A DNA stretch of 64,000 nt from Phytomonas francai. Taxonomy: Eukaryota > Euglenozoa > Kinetoplastea > Trypanosomatida > Trypanosomatidae. The notes beneath the pieces are model-generated. The model did not search any database, had not been told where the DNA came from, and was given only the letters and a program-made list of their open reading frames with translations. Positions 47,821 through 57,658 of the stretch are shown here, in pieces (positions within the stretch are counted from its first letter, which is position 1; each line of letters begins with the position of its first letter). The stretch lies in assembly GCA_001766655.1 (NCBI GenBank), contig MJCC01000002.1, positions 1,075,366 to 1,139,365 of the forward strand, written 5' to 3'. The position numbers and the translations under genes are program-made.

Positions 47821-50169
47821 ATGGAGCTCATTTCCACTGATTTTATCTCGAGCAATGAAATTACTACGTCTTGTCCTACATTTGACATAAAGAAGGACTC
47901 TAGCCAATCAGTAAAAACTGATGATCCCAGTAGTAGCAGGTATCCAATAAATGAGGAGGAGGAAATATCTCCACCAGAAACGATTTCTGGCAAAAGTGGT
48001 TTTGATGAGTTGCCAAGTGTTTGCGTACAAGAGCAAGTCGGATGCAATGATTCCATGGTCACAGATTTTAAGATAACTATAAAAGACAATCAAGAAGGGA
48101 CAGACACTCACAAGGTCCTGAAGAAATCTCCTAGATGCCGACCTAATCATGGGTCTGATGACGTCACCGAGGAAGAAAGTAACCCTGAGGTCCCCCCGTG
48201 GGTGGAAACGACCCTATTCTATGACCCTGACACTGGGTTCGCCCCCGCCGTAGTGGGAAAACAGAGTTGCTACCCTACAGACATTTCGTTTCTTGCGGAC
48301 TCAAAAAATGACGAGCAGATAGAAATACCATTTAAGATCGAATCTGAGACGTTTGAGGTTCCCCTTGTGTGTCCTGATGATGCGCTCGAGGGGGAGGATA
48401 GCTATTGGCGTCCTGGGAAGCCCCTTCGCGTTGCCTTTACGACGTGGAACATGGGACAACGCCGTCCGAGAATGGAGGAGATGGAGTCAGTTTGTATTCA
48501 CCCCAATGCTCACTTGATTGCCATTGGAACTCAGGAAAATGGGTACCCCATGAATAACTGTCGACGTCACTCACGCTGGGTGAGGGGGATCGCATCTAGA
48601 TGCCTTAAACATCAGTACACTCTTCTTGGCACAAGACGCTTGTGGGGTATTCATCTTGCTCTCTTTGCACGTCGACGCGATGTGGCTGGCTATGCTTCCC
48701 ATATTCACGGCTCAGAGGTTCGAACAGGGTTTCTGAAGATATGCGGCAACAAAGGCGCCGTGGCGTTGGCCCTATCACTCTCCATGACGCCCCAACAGCA
48801 ACCATCTTCCCTGTCTCTATCAAGCCAGGCTATCGCAACTCCCCCTACTTCTACTACAACTAAATCTGAATTCATGACCAAACATGAGCACAGAAACCAC
48901 GCTTTCTCCAAGCTGCGGGGTATGTCAACCCCAACAAAGAAAGGGACATTGCTCCCATGTATTCAGCCTCAGCGCCAAAGCAATGGTAGGGTTCCGAGTC
49001 TCAGCGATAAACTTTTGTGTGATGTTGACGACATCGTGATGCCTTGCCTCACCCCTAGCGCAAAACTTCCTCCTCTAAACAGTATGAAGCCTTTTTGTGT
49101 GTCTCCCCAGGCAAGGCCACCAATCTGTTCGGATGCTAAGATGCAATTGGCGACCTTGGGTAGGGGATATAAATCTGAGACCAGAAATAATGCAACTCCT
49201 GATCAAAACACTTTTCCACCTTTAGAACACGCAACCCCACTGAAACAGGCAGAACGTTCTCTTGAGTCGTTAGAACCCCAAGTGAAACCGCAAGCAGCCG
49301 AAAATACCACAGATGTTGCTCCGCGGTCAGACCAACCATCATCCGCCTCTCCCTTTCTGACCCTGTTGTTCATTTCCGCGCACATGGCGCCGCACCAGGG
49401 CGCTGTGAAGCATCGAAACACGGACTACCTACGCATTATACGCAAACTACGCGTGGGGACTCGTGGTAAATATCATAAATTCTTCAAAAAACTGGTGAAG
49501 CAGCGGAAAGAAAAGGAATCTGTATCCCAAACCAGCAATCACCCCTGTCGTGTAAAACAAGCTTGGGAGAGCTCCAACTCAAGCAACAGGGCAGGGGAAG
49601 ATAAAAAGAATGTCTCATCCTCATCATGCCTCAACGAGAATGGGGAAGTATGCCTACACCAACCTAAGCCTCCTTCTCATCGGAACCACTCCATAAAAGG
49701 GCGGTGCAAAGAAATCCGAAGAGATGTCACGGCCGATTTTGACTTCACCATCTTCGGTGGGGACCTGAACTATAGAATAAATGGCACGCGCAAGGCAATT
49801 GAGGCTATTGTTCTCAACCACTCGGAAATACGTTCGATTCTCATTAATAACGATCAACTGACCCTTGAGCGCGCCAAGAACAAGGTGTTTCAACACTTCC
49901 AAGAGGGAAGGATACATTTTAGGCCAACGTACAAGTATGAAATACCGCCTTCAGGTAGCACCAATCTGAATGAGCCTAACTTTTCACTCAAGAAAATGAG
50001 ACTGCCGGCGTATTGCGATCGTGTTTTGTTTAAAAAGTCGCATGGATCAAGCGCTGGACACGTTACTCTGCGCTTATACACCGATGTGCCGGGCGTGCGT
50101 ACCAGTGATCACCGTCCGGTAGCTAGCATTATAGATATTGATACGCATGCCTCTCATTGGCCAGTCTAG
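47821..50169 (+). CDS. Inositol polyphosphate 5-phosphatase (IPPc domain)
   Basis: 782-aa enzyme expected to remove the 5-phosphate from phosphoinositides or inositol phosphates. All core IPPc motifs are seen in order: WNMG (209-212, metal-binding Asn210), GTQEN (catalytic Glu239), FISAHMAPH (His521), GGDLNYR (Asp648, Asn650), PAYCDRVL (Asp733) and SDHRPV (Asp763, His764). The N-terminal 200 residues are acidic, Ser-rich and probably disordered. Two large low-complexity insertions split the domain: about residues 320-512 (Ser/Pro/Gln-rich) and about 548-640 (basic, Ser/Asn-rich). Metazoan domains are about 300-350 residues; here the core is stretched to some 570. No SH2, Sac or TM segment is visible. 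Substrate is unknown. Confidence 0.9.
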   Translation: MELISTDFISSNEITTSCPTFDIKKDSSQSVKTDDPSSSRYPINEEEEISPPETISGKSGFDELPSVCVQEQVGCNDSMVTDFKITIKDNQEGTDTHKVLKKSPRCRPNHGSDDVTEEESNPEVPPWVETTLFYDPDTGFAPAVVGKQSCYPTDISFLADSKNDEQIEIPFKIESETFEVPLVCPDDALEGEDSYWRPGKPLRVAFTTWNMGQRRPRMEEMESVCIHPNAHLIAIGTQENGYPMNNCRRHSRWVRGIASRCLKHQYTLLGTRRLWGIHLALFARRRDVAGYASHIHGSEVRTGFLKICGNKGAVALALSLSMTPQQQPSSLSLSSQAIATPPTSTTTKSEFMTKHEHRNHAFSKLRGMSTPTKKGTLLPCIQPQRQSNGRVPSLSDKLLCDVDDIVMPCLTPSAKLPPLNSMKPFCVSPQARPPICSDAKMQLATLGRGYKSETRNNATPDQNTFPPLEHATPLKQAERSLESLEPQVKPQAAENTTDVAPRSDQPSSASPFLTLLFISAHMAPHQGAVKHRNTDYLRIIRKLRVGTRGKYHKFFKKLVKQRKEKESVSQTSNHPCRVKQAWESSNSSNRAGEDKKNVSSSSCLNENGEVCLHQPKPPSHRNHSIKGRCKEIRRDVTADFDFTIFGGDLNYRINGTRKAIEAIVLNHSEIRSILINNDQLTLERAKNKVFQHFQEGRIHFRPTYKYEIPPSGSTNLNEPNFSLKKMRLPAYCDRVLFKKSHGSSAGHVTLRLYTDVPGVRTSDHRPVASIIDIDTHASHWPV

Positions 50170-50835
50170 AGGTCGCACGACATGTCTATGACAAGGAAAA
50201 TCAACGAGGTAGCTAAAGTGAACCAAACCTCTCGGGTCGATTTCGTATGGTACATTTATATATGCATAGTAATAGTGTTATGATGAAATCTATTCATAAA
50301 TTAATTCTTATATTTGCCTGGCAATAATTCATATCCGAATTATTATCCTTTATTTGTTTTGTTTCTTATATTTTTGCTGTGTGGTATTTTAATCTTTTGA
50401 TGCAGAAAGGAAATGAAGAGAGTTATTTCCCCTTTTTTACAACAAAAGGAACAGCAGAGTAATGATACATTTATTGCTTATTAAGCGCAACTAGAATTTA
50501 GAGTTACCATGTTTTAACAAAAAGATTAAAGACTCGTTTTGAACCTCTCAATTACCCTATCTGTCTATATATAAATGAGTATAAATGTGAATATAAAAGT
50601 AGATGTGTGTGTGTGTGTGTGTGACACGTCTAAGTCTGTTGTTTATATAATATTATTATTGGTTTTGCAGCACAAGATTTCTTTTCTAGCCAGTGTCTGT
50701 TTTCATATTTTTATTTTCGAGAATTGGTCTTAATCTATATGTTGACTACTGGGACCTTGCTTGTGAAAAAAAATGAGCTTTTCTTCCTTACCTTGATAAT
50801 TAAGTCTAGTGTTGATATTTACTGATTTATTAATA
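50170..50835. other. Intergenic spacer, 666 bp
   Basis: AT-rich with a (TG)10 run at 50604-50623. C/T-rich sequence near 50670-50690 is a candidate acceptor. The MEMO frame is open from a TTG at 50809. Confidence 0.5.
50604..50623. repeat. (TG)10 microsatellite
   Basis: Uninterrupted TG/GT dinucleotide run in the spacer between the phosphatase and MEMO genes. Confidence 0.92.
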
Positions 50836-51807
50836 ATGTCGTATTCTCGTCGTGCTTCCCATTCCGGTCCCAACGGTAGTGGGTGGTACGATGAATCTCC
50901 CAAGCTGCTAATGAAACTCATTAACAGCTTGTTCAAGGAAGCACGGAGTAACTCACATTTTACTATTCCACCAAATAACGTGATTCACGGACTCATCTGT
51001 CCTCACGCTGGTATTGCATACTCAGGCAAAACTGCTAGCGCGGCCTACTGCAATCTGTATGACTACCTTTACAGTAGTGGTAATCAAACAAAGCGTCTCT
51101 TCATTATCGGCCCATCTCATCACGAGATGTCTAGCGGGGCTGAGGTTTCCCATGCCTCATCTTACGAAACACCATTTGGCCCCATCTCAGTGGACACCAC
51201 CACCGCCGCTGCCGTTTTACAGGATTTTGCCAAGGCCGGTATTTCATCCAATTGGACGACACAATCTGTGGACGAGTGTGAGCACTCAATCGAGATGCAG
51301 ATCCCCTTCATTTCCTATATTTTGCACTTTCCTATCCTACAGGCACAGACGGCTGCGGTGTCACGGATAAGTATTGTACCCATAATTATCGCTCGGGCTG
51401 ACAGAAGTTTTGAAAAGTGGATGTCCGATGCACTGGAAACGTATATGAGGGATCCCAGCAACGTGTTTGTCTTTAGCTCAGATTTCTGCCACTGGGGCCA
51501 CCGCTTTAGGTATACCTACCACTATAAGAAAGATACTTATCCCAATATTGGCGACGCCATCATTGCTATGGACCAACAAGCACTGAACCTGCTCCAGAAG
51601 AAGGATATCGACGGCTGGTATAACTACTTGGAAGAAACTAATAATACCATTTGTGGGCGGCATCCAATTGGGATTGGACTGAATGCGTGGGTAAACCAGC
51701 TATCATCCAAGGTTTCTGTCGATTTTGTTAGCTATTCGCAATCCAACAAATGCCAGAACAAACGTGATTCATCTGTAAGCTATGCTTCCGCAGTGATTCA
51801 CAGCTAA
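50836..51807 (+). CDS. MEMO1: MEMO1 family protein
   Basis: 323-aa member of the MEMO family (non-heme iron/copper-binding, dioxygenase-like fold). Conserved blocks are intact: a basic N-terminal SRRASHSGSWY-type start, LICPHAGIAYSGKTASAAY (metal His), FIIGPSHHEMSSGAEVS (second His), TPFGPISVD, DECEHSIEMQIPFI, and SSDFCHWGHRF (Cys ligand plus His). Length is close to eukaryotic MEMO1 (about 297) with a short polar C-terminal extension. Human MEMO1 affects cell motility signalling and iron/copper handling; the role in trypanosomatids is not known to me. ATG 50836 is chosen because MSYSRRASHSG aligns with family starts. Confidence 0.94.
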   Translation: MSYSRRASHSGPNGSGWYDESPKLLMKLINSLFKEARSNSHFTIPPNNVIHGLICPHAGIAYSGKTASAAYCNLYDYLYSSGNQTKRLFIIGPSHHEMSSGAEVSHASSYETPFGPISVDTTTAAAVLQDFAKAGISSNWTTQSVDECEHSIEMQIPFISYILHFPILQAQTAAVSRISIVPIIIARADRSFEKWMSDALETYMRDPSNVFVFSSDFCHWGHRFRYTYHYKKDTYPNIGDAIIAMDQQALNLLQKKDIDGWYNYLEETNNTICGRHPIGIGLNAWVNQLSSKVSVDFVSYSQSNKCQNKRDSSVSYASAVIHS

Positions 51808-52506
51808 GCATATGTATACATATATATTAATACACTTTTGTTCTTTCAGATTTTCTTTGATTCTTTGCATGATAGGATTTCTTTCAATTATTTGATCCAT
51901 TTTAAAAAGTACAGCACGCATTATTATTGCTTTATTATACCGCTGATTGTCAGTATGCGGTTGAAAACGTAGGGGGGCTTGCTTTCTACTTCTAGAGTTT
52001 CTGAAAAAAGACTTGCTTTATGAGGCGTCCTTGTGTTCGTATAAAGTCTGTGGTTACTCTCATATTTTTTTTTATAGAAAAGTGCAGTTGAAAATATCCA
52101 TTTACGCTGAGCTTTCCCTTTTGATATTCTTTTTAACATTTTGTATCCAGAGCGACAAGTTGATGTTATTTCTCTAAGTGTACATGTTCTATTACGTTCG
52201 CCTTCAGATTTGTATATTTTCATAACCCTGTCCAAATGCACCACTGATACAAGACCACGTTAGAAATCCATTTTGCTTCACTTCAACTCTTCGGTAGTAT
52301 TTTTTTTTTTAGTCTTCTATTGTTTTTGAACTTGCATGTTGTTCTAAAGATTTGTGTAGAACTGATGGTTTTCTTGTTTCTGTATTAAGTGAAAAAAACG
52401 CAAAGCTTCTAGATATTAGCATCCATATATTTGTACAGGCCTCTACAACTATATATTCATTTTAAAGGACATATAATAAGCATATCTGTTCTATTCCTTT
52501 CCTGTT
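51808..52506. other. Intergenic spacer, 699 bp
   Basis: AT-rich; an A/T run after the MEMO stop, and a T12 tract ending in AG at 52311-52312 (candidate acceptor, 194 nt before the CorA-like ATG). A minus-strand ORF at 51924-52244 is discounted. Confidence 0.5.
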
Positions 52507-54384
52507 ATGAAGTCTCATTCAAGGCGTCATCACCACCAAAGGTCTGCAGACCCTTTTTTGTTCGACTATGCGCTCTTGAGTTCTCTTTATATACACGAGG
52601 ATGGTAACGATGTGCTTGATTTTGGTGGAACCAGCACAGATCAAGTGAATGAAAAGGAGGCCTGGAACCTTATCCGAAAAGGTGAAGTTGGCATGGGGCG
52701 TGAATCAACGACAAAAATTGGAGGGAAACGGCATGAGGGCATTTTTATTCACTTTCAAGGCATGGAGAACGGGAAAGATTCCCCCGACAACAAGCACGAA
52801 GTCGGGGAGTGTAAATTATCATCCGGCCTCCCAAAACGCGGCATATCCCGTTTGGTGTCCATCGAGGACACGGGCGATCACTTTTGGCTGATGACTCAAT
52901 CCAGTGAGGATACCGCGCCCTATGCTCGAATGTTCGACTCTGTCAAAGGGTTTGTAAAATTTATCAAATCAGTCGAGATAAAGTTACCCCAATCGATCGG
53001 GTCTCGACTCAGAGAAACCCCAATGTCGCCTTTCAGTAACCACGCAAGGGATTCACCCGCCGACAACGAGGAGCCGTTTGTGCGCTTCGGCAGCCCATTC
53101 TCTCTGAAGCCTCCGAACGGAGGGAATTCGTTCCCACCGCCGATTGCGAAATGGATTGACATTCAGGTACAGTTTCACGACTCGGCCTCGGTGGCAAAAC
53201 TTAAACGGCTCTTATCCCTTTTCTCAATTCACCAGAGTGTGGTGGAGAAGTGTCTTTACCTGTCGAAGCAGGATTCTGTGGATATGAGCCACCTTGCCCC
53301 CAGTCAAGGTGGGTATATGTTTTTCATCATAAGCTGCACCCCTCTGCACGCAAAGCTTCAGCCCCACACCGATCCGGCCGCACAGGAGAAGGGGGATTCA
53401 TCCATCGCGGAGGAGATGGAGCCAATCTATGACGAGAACTCTTCGCAGTACAGGGACGAGAATGCACAGGCAGGCATCATGGAGCTTCGGTTTGAGGCAG
53501 TTCGCAAGAAAATTCCTCGCTCCTGCGTGCCGGATCCAATTTCGGTCGGCGTGATCCTTTTCTCCGACTGGGTCCTCACCATCCATGATCAGCCGTTTGC
53601 TGAAATGGACGATTTGCTTCGCGTGATTCAGATCCAGTGCACTCAGGAAGCGGCCGATCGCGCAGACGGCATCCCCTCCTCGCCGATCGCGCGCGCCGCG
53701 TTAATGACCACGCCGTCGCCGAAACGCTTCACGACCGCGTTTGTCTTTTCGGCCTTTTTGCAGATCTGCATTGGCCACAACGCGGACAGTTTGGTTTTCG
53801 CAGAGGCCATTAACAATCTCAGCGACGTCACCTTCGACGTGAAGGTGGACAAGAAGGACCAGAGGACGCTTTTGAAATACGTGACCTCCACGCGGCTTTG
53901 CTTCGGCGAGTGCAGCGCGGACGTCCTACGGCGTGAGACCGTCGTGACCGAGATTTTGCGAAATGACGGGCCGCAGAACTTTCTCGTGCAGGAGCAGGAT
54001 GTTCGCGCGCAGCTCACCAGCATCCAGTCCTACCTACAGTCCTTGAAGAATGAAATTTGTGAAGGCCACGATGCGATTACGTTGGCCAACTGGTACGCCA
54101 ACATGTCCTACTACTGGATTCTGCTGCAAAATGGTAATCGCTCGCTGCGCATGCTGTTGCTTCTTGCCGAGATGGTTAACGTCCTGACTGTGGTATCGAT
54201 TGTTCAGAGCATCTTTTCCATGAACGTACGCATCCCGTATGATTCTACCGCCGATCCACCGTCAGAAGCGAAAGCGCCGTTCTACGTGATTGCTGGTGTA
54301 TTGCTCCTCTTTATGCTCTGGTGTGTGCGCATCGTGCGGGATATTTTCTTCCGTAAGCGATTCGAGACCGTGGCACTTTTCTGA
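52507..54384 (+). CDS. CorA-like Mg2+ transporter family protein
   Basis: 625-aa protein of the CorA/Mrs2 (2-TM-GxN) group. The C-terminus has a long helical stalk (VQEQDVRAQLTSIQSYLQSLKNEIC...ANWYANMSYYWILLQNGNRSLRMLLLLAEMVNVLTVVSIVQSIFSMNVRIPY), then a second TM (FYVIAGVLLLFMLWCVRIVRDIFF) and a short basic tail. The pore signature normally read as GMN is SMN here (residues 571-573). The N-terminal 400 residues are a cytosolic-type alpha/beta domain with inserts at about 55-110 and 160-210. Such proteins form pentameric channels. Location (plasma membrane, mitochondrial or vacuolar) cannot be told; there is no mitochondrial presequence. Bases 53500-54250 are more GC-rich than the first half. 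Confidence 0.82.
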   Translation: MKSHSRRHHHQRSADPFLFDYALLSSLYIHEDGNDVLDFGGTSTDQVNEKEAWNLIRKGEVGMGRESTTKIGGKRHEGIFIHFQGMENGKDSPDNKHEVGECKLSSGLPKRGISRLVSIEDTGDHFWLMTQSSEDTAPYARMFDSVKGFVKFIKSVEIKLPQSIGSRLRETPMSPFSNHARDSPADNEEPFVRFGSPFSLKPPNGGNSFPPPIAKWIDIQVQFHDSASVAKLKRLLSLFSIHQSVVEKCLYLSKQDSVDMSHLAPSQGGYMFFIISCTPLHAKLQPHTDPAAQEKGDSSIAEEMEPIYDENSSQYRDENAQAGIMELRFEAVRKKIPRSCVPDPISVGVILFSDWVLTIHDQPFAEMDDLLRVIQIQCTQEAADRADGIPSSPIARAALMTTPSPKRFTTAFVFSAFLQICIGHNADSLVFAEAINNLSDVTFDVKVDKKDQRTLLKYVTSTRLCFGECSADVLRRETVVTEILRNDGPQNFLVQEQDVRAQLTSIQSYLQSLKNEICEGHDAITLANWYANMSYYWILLQNGNRSLRMLLLLAEMVNVLTVVSIVQSIFSMNVRIPYDSTADPPSEAKAPFYVIAGVLLLFMLWCVRIVRDIFFRKRFETVALF

Positions 54385-55219
54385 AGACCTTCGGCGCTTT
54401 TCGCTTTTTCCTTCCTCTTTTTTATTTTTATAAATTTAAGTTTCTTTCCTTCATGCTAATGTCTCTCCCCGAAGATGCTCTCTATAGAGCAAAATGCATA
54501 AAGACTCAAAAAAGAAACTAGCAGGGGCTTTTCCTTGTCTCTCTTTTTATAGGGATGTGCTTGTTAGGAAAATAGATATTATTATTTTTTTCTTTTTTGG
54601 TCTTAGATCATGTAAAAGAGCGCGAGGAAGAGGTCTTAAGAAAATAATATTTTGACTAAATCACATAGCTATTTCGAAGAAATTAGTATTCAATGTTTTG
54701 GTGAGTTGCATCGCTTAAATAGTTATCCACGTAATGCAATTTTAGTTGTTGAAGCTCATTTTTTTCTCTCTTTTTTTCTTGTTCTTAGCTATTTATTTTT
54801 TTTATTTTCAATTAAATTTTTGAATATAATACTGAGAAAGAGTATGTCTTTCAGATATCTATATGGGGTCTAATAATAATGAAATAATAATTTTGATAAT
54901 TTTCTAAATTATCATGCTCAAGGTCAAGTTTAAACCGACTTCTTATTTCAAGAGTACTTTTCAATTTGGAATCGCATGACAGGAAAATCCTATGGTATGG
55001 TTTGTTTTAAAAAAAAAATGAATAAGCAATGCACAATATTTATCATGGATCGAATGCAGTTGTCATTATTTCTGTCTCTTTTCACGTTACAGCATACTGA
55101 AAGCTCCACGGGTGGTTTGGCATAAACTCACATCAAAGGTTATTTTCATCGATTCTAGATAGATCTATTTCTTCATTTAACTTCCCTGGCCCAACAATAA
55201 CAGTAACCACCATCACAAC
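54385..55219. other. Intergenic spacer, 835 bp
   Basis: Very AT-rich with many T runs (54416-54430, 54585-54598, 54760-54800) and an A10 run near 55010. The ORF at 54652-54873 is Phe/Leu/Ser-rich, driven by T runs, and not supported. No RNA gene is visible. Confidence 0.55.
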
Positions 55220-56173
55220 ATGATAGCTCCAACTATATTGCTCTACCGGATTCCCGTTGCCTTCTTCAGCATGAAACACTTCCGATGCAGGCAAAAACAC
55301 GTAGTCACCCCTCACACTTTTAGAGATATTATCTCAAAATACTTAGACCCCCAGGACAGACTCCTACGCCAATCGCGCGCGGGAAGCGGCTCCACGAGGG
55401 TTCTTGTCTTGGACAATTTACAGCAAGTGAAAGGGGTTTATCATCCATTGCTCTGCCTTCCCCACCCTTCCACCGTCAAGGGGGGGGACCAGGCTCTCGG
55501 CTTGCCCGTGGGAGATTATTTAGAGGCATGCGCACCTCAAACGACGGGAGGGGCATCCCCGGAGGTCCGGGGTGAGCCTCCGGCGGTGTTCATCCTAGTT
55601 TCCCACCCACATGGCGTGGCCTTGACGAGCTTTACGACGGACGGCCTGATGAGGATGCCGCTGGTGAATCTTTCTTCGGATCCGCTTTCAGCCCCCCCCT
55701 CCTCCTTCTCCTCCTCCTCCTCCTCCTCGGCCGCGGATCCCTCGACGTCCCTTTCCTCTTCGACCGCCGCCCCGACCCCCACGTTCATGAAAAGATTCGC
55801 GGAGGTTATCGAGGAAAACTATGCGCGATATCTCGCAAAGTGCTCGACGTACTACTTCGTCGCGAAGGATGGGAATAGCTCCATCGCCCTGAGGGACCTC
55901 AAGGACGGGGGAAAGGTGCTCGGGGAGGGGTCCGGACTCGGGATGGGTCCTTTTTCAAAAATGCTATCGCAGGACGCGCGCTGGATTACCCTGCCGGATA
56001 CCATTTTGCAAAACTCCCAGAAGTCGTTATTGTACATTCACGACCATGCGATAAAAAAGAAAGTCGTGAGCCCCAGTGGCCTCTCCGCGGCCGTGGCGTT
56101 TGGTTCACTGGAGTTGGATGTGCCCATCCGGAGGCCGGGTGAGGCTATTGCCCAGACATCCACAGCTGCTTAA
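55220..56173 (+). CDS. Hypothetical protein with Ser/Pro low-complexity insert
   Basis: 317-aa protein, not recognised. Residues 1-20 are hydrophobic/neutral (MIAPTILLYRIPVAFFSMKHF), possibly a targeting sequence. Two structured parts, about 30-145 (RVLVLDNLQQVKGVYHPLL; AVFILVSHPHGVALTSF) and 190-310 (KRFAEVIEENYARYLAKCSTYYFVAKDGN; LPDTILQNSQKSLLYIHDHAIKKKV), are separated by a Ser/Pro/Ala run (about 155-190) encoded by TCC-type triplets at 55697-55760. The gene turns sharply GC-rich from about 55370 onward, unlike its AT-rich first 150 bp and its flanks. No catalytic motif is evident. Confidence 0.65.
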   Translation: MIAPTILLYRIPVAFFSMKHFRCRQKHVVTPHTFRDIISKYLDPQDRLLRQSRAGSGSTRVLVLDNLQQVKGVYHPLLCLPHPSTVKGGDQALGLPVGDYLEACAPQTTGGASPEVRGEPPAVFILVSHPHGVALTSFTTDGLMRMPLVNLSSDPLSAPPSSFSSSSSSSAADPSTSLSSSTAAPTPTFMKRFAEVIEENYARYLAKCSTYYFVAKDGNSSIALRDLKDGGKVLGEGSGLGMGPFSKMLSQDARWITLPDTILQNSQKSLLYIHDHAIKKKVVSPSGLSAAVAFGSLELDVPIRRPGEAIAQTSTAA

Positions 56174-56845
56174 TGGGTGAAGGGCAAACGTGTAGGCGTA
56201 CTCCACGCAAGGTTTTAAAGGGATACGGTCCGCGCAAGAAGGAATAGAGGAGCACGGACCAAACACAAACAACGAAAGGTGGATGAATTGGCTGAAGAAT
56301 TGCTCGTACCAATTTTTCGCATATTTATATACAACAAAACATCTTTTTTGTTGTTCTTTTTTTGGTTGAAGTTAAATCCTTGCTTGTTTTGAAGGTCAAA
56401 GCGTTTCCAAATATTGTGGAAATGCATTGCTCTTTAGATGACTTTTGGTTCTTTTTATTTTCCTATAGCGGTTCAACCTTATGCGAAGTGATAGCATCTT
56501 GCTGTGGTGGGCCCTCATACGAAATTAATTCGAAACGAAATTGAATAAGCAACGGTAACAAAAAGGGTTCCTAACATCTAGATCCACAATTGGATACAAC
56601 ACAGGCTACAAATTGCTCAGTATCTTAATCGGAACACCTTTTTAATCATCTGATTTCACTTTTCCGGTTGTTAAATTCTATATCAGCTTCTGAAGCTTGT
56701 TGAGGCGTAACGATAATGCTTTTTACAATCACTTGATCAATAATCACTTTCCTAACTGCTTGTAGCGGATCTTTTTTTTTTTTGAAATTTATTTGCATGA
56801 GTGTTTCCTCACAAAGGAAAAAGAGTAAAAACCATAACATCAAGA
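56174..56845. other. Intergenic spacer, 672 bp
   Basis: AT-rich; T-rich stretches at 56343-56365 and 56771-56785 (T13). The latter is a likely acceptor tract for the 140-aa gene. The frame of that gene is open from a GTG at 56801, before the first ATG. Confidence 0.5.
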
Positions 56846-57268
56846 ATGCACCGTTTGGGCCACTCTTTCGTCTTCACTATCCCAAAGACCGCCTTGTTTA
56901 CCCCGTCTAGAACGATTATTGCTGCTAAGGGCATTGTGGAAAATCGTATAATTAAACACTATACGAATCGAACCGTGGAGCAATCCAAAGCTGAACATGA
57001 GGCGAGCATCGAATCGGCGCGGCATCCTAATCCAAAGAACCGCAAGGAGGAGCTTAGCTATTTAACACACCAATGTAGCTACGAGTACGTTCCGGAATTT
57101 CAGCGATGGGCAAATGATATGATGGCGGTATATAATGATCCGCAAGGCTATGGGCAAGATATGGCGTATCACTACCATCGCATCTGGAAGGCAAAAAGTC
57201 CAACTTGCAGAGGGATTGAAGATGGTAGCGGTGCGTGCGAGATTTGCAGGGTACATCCTCACAACTAG
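56846..57268 (+). CDS. Small hypothetical protein, possibly mitochondrial
   Basis: 140-aa protein, not recognised; ATG at 56846 is the first in frame. The N-terminal 30 residues (MHRLGHSFVFTIPKTALFTPSRTII) are basic/hydroxylated with no acids, which fits a mitochondrial presequence. The body is hydrophilic and aromatic (HQCSYEYVPEFQRWANDMMAVYNDP, MAYHYHRIWKAK), with four Cys near the end (C...C..C...CEIC). Size and composition suit a subunit of a mitochondrial complex; this is inference. Codon use is close to that of neighbours and the frame is bounded by AT-rich spacers. Confidence 0.6.
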   Translation: MHRLGHSFVFTIPKTALFTPSRTIIAAKGIVENRIIKHYTNRTVEQSKAEHEASIESARHPNPKNRKEELSYLTHQCSYEYVPEFQRWANDMMAVYNDPQGYGQDMAYHYHRIWKAKSPTCRGIEDGSGACEICRVHPHN

Positions 57269-57658
57269 AATATTTTTTATGCTTGTCGGTTATGAGTTAG
57301 GGAAGTATTGTTGATTGTAATGTTATTATTGTATTTTATTGCTAGTACCTGTAGAATAGTAAGCATGATTAGTAATCTATCTATCTATCTATCTATCAAT
57401 ATATATATATATATATATACATTACAACTTTATCATATCTTGGAGTATCGTTCTCTAATCCAAGTCTGTATGGAATCACAGAAATACTCTTCTTCTTTTT
57501 ATTCATCTTTCTAGAGTTTCAATTTCTTGCTTTTACTCATTTTCTGTTTTAAAACTTTTTGCTAAGCACTCACGTAGGGTAAATTGATATAATAAATATA
57601 CATTAAATTTAACGCTTATACGTGTTATGTGCATATTTTCACTTATTTATTTAGATAA
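57269..57658. other. Intergenic spacer with compound microsatellite
   Basis: 390 bp, AT-rich, dominated by a (TCTA)n-(AT)n compound repeat at 57376-57419 and C/T-rich sequence at 57487-57510 (a candidate acceptor). No gene is visible. Confidence 0.6.
57376..57419. repeat. Compound (TCTA)n-(AT)n microsatellite
   Basis: About five and a half TCTA units (57376-57397) run directly into about ten AT units (57399-57419). Such a tract is likely length-polymorphic. Confidence 0.92.

Noticed and set aside
51924..52244. 106-aa minus-strand ORF between MEMO1 and the CorA-like gene
   Set aside because: Opposite to the transcription unit, AT-rich, no domain; probably chance.
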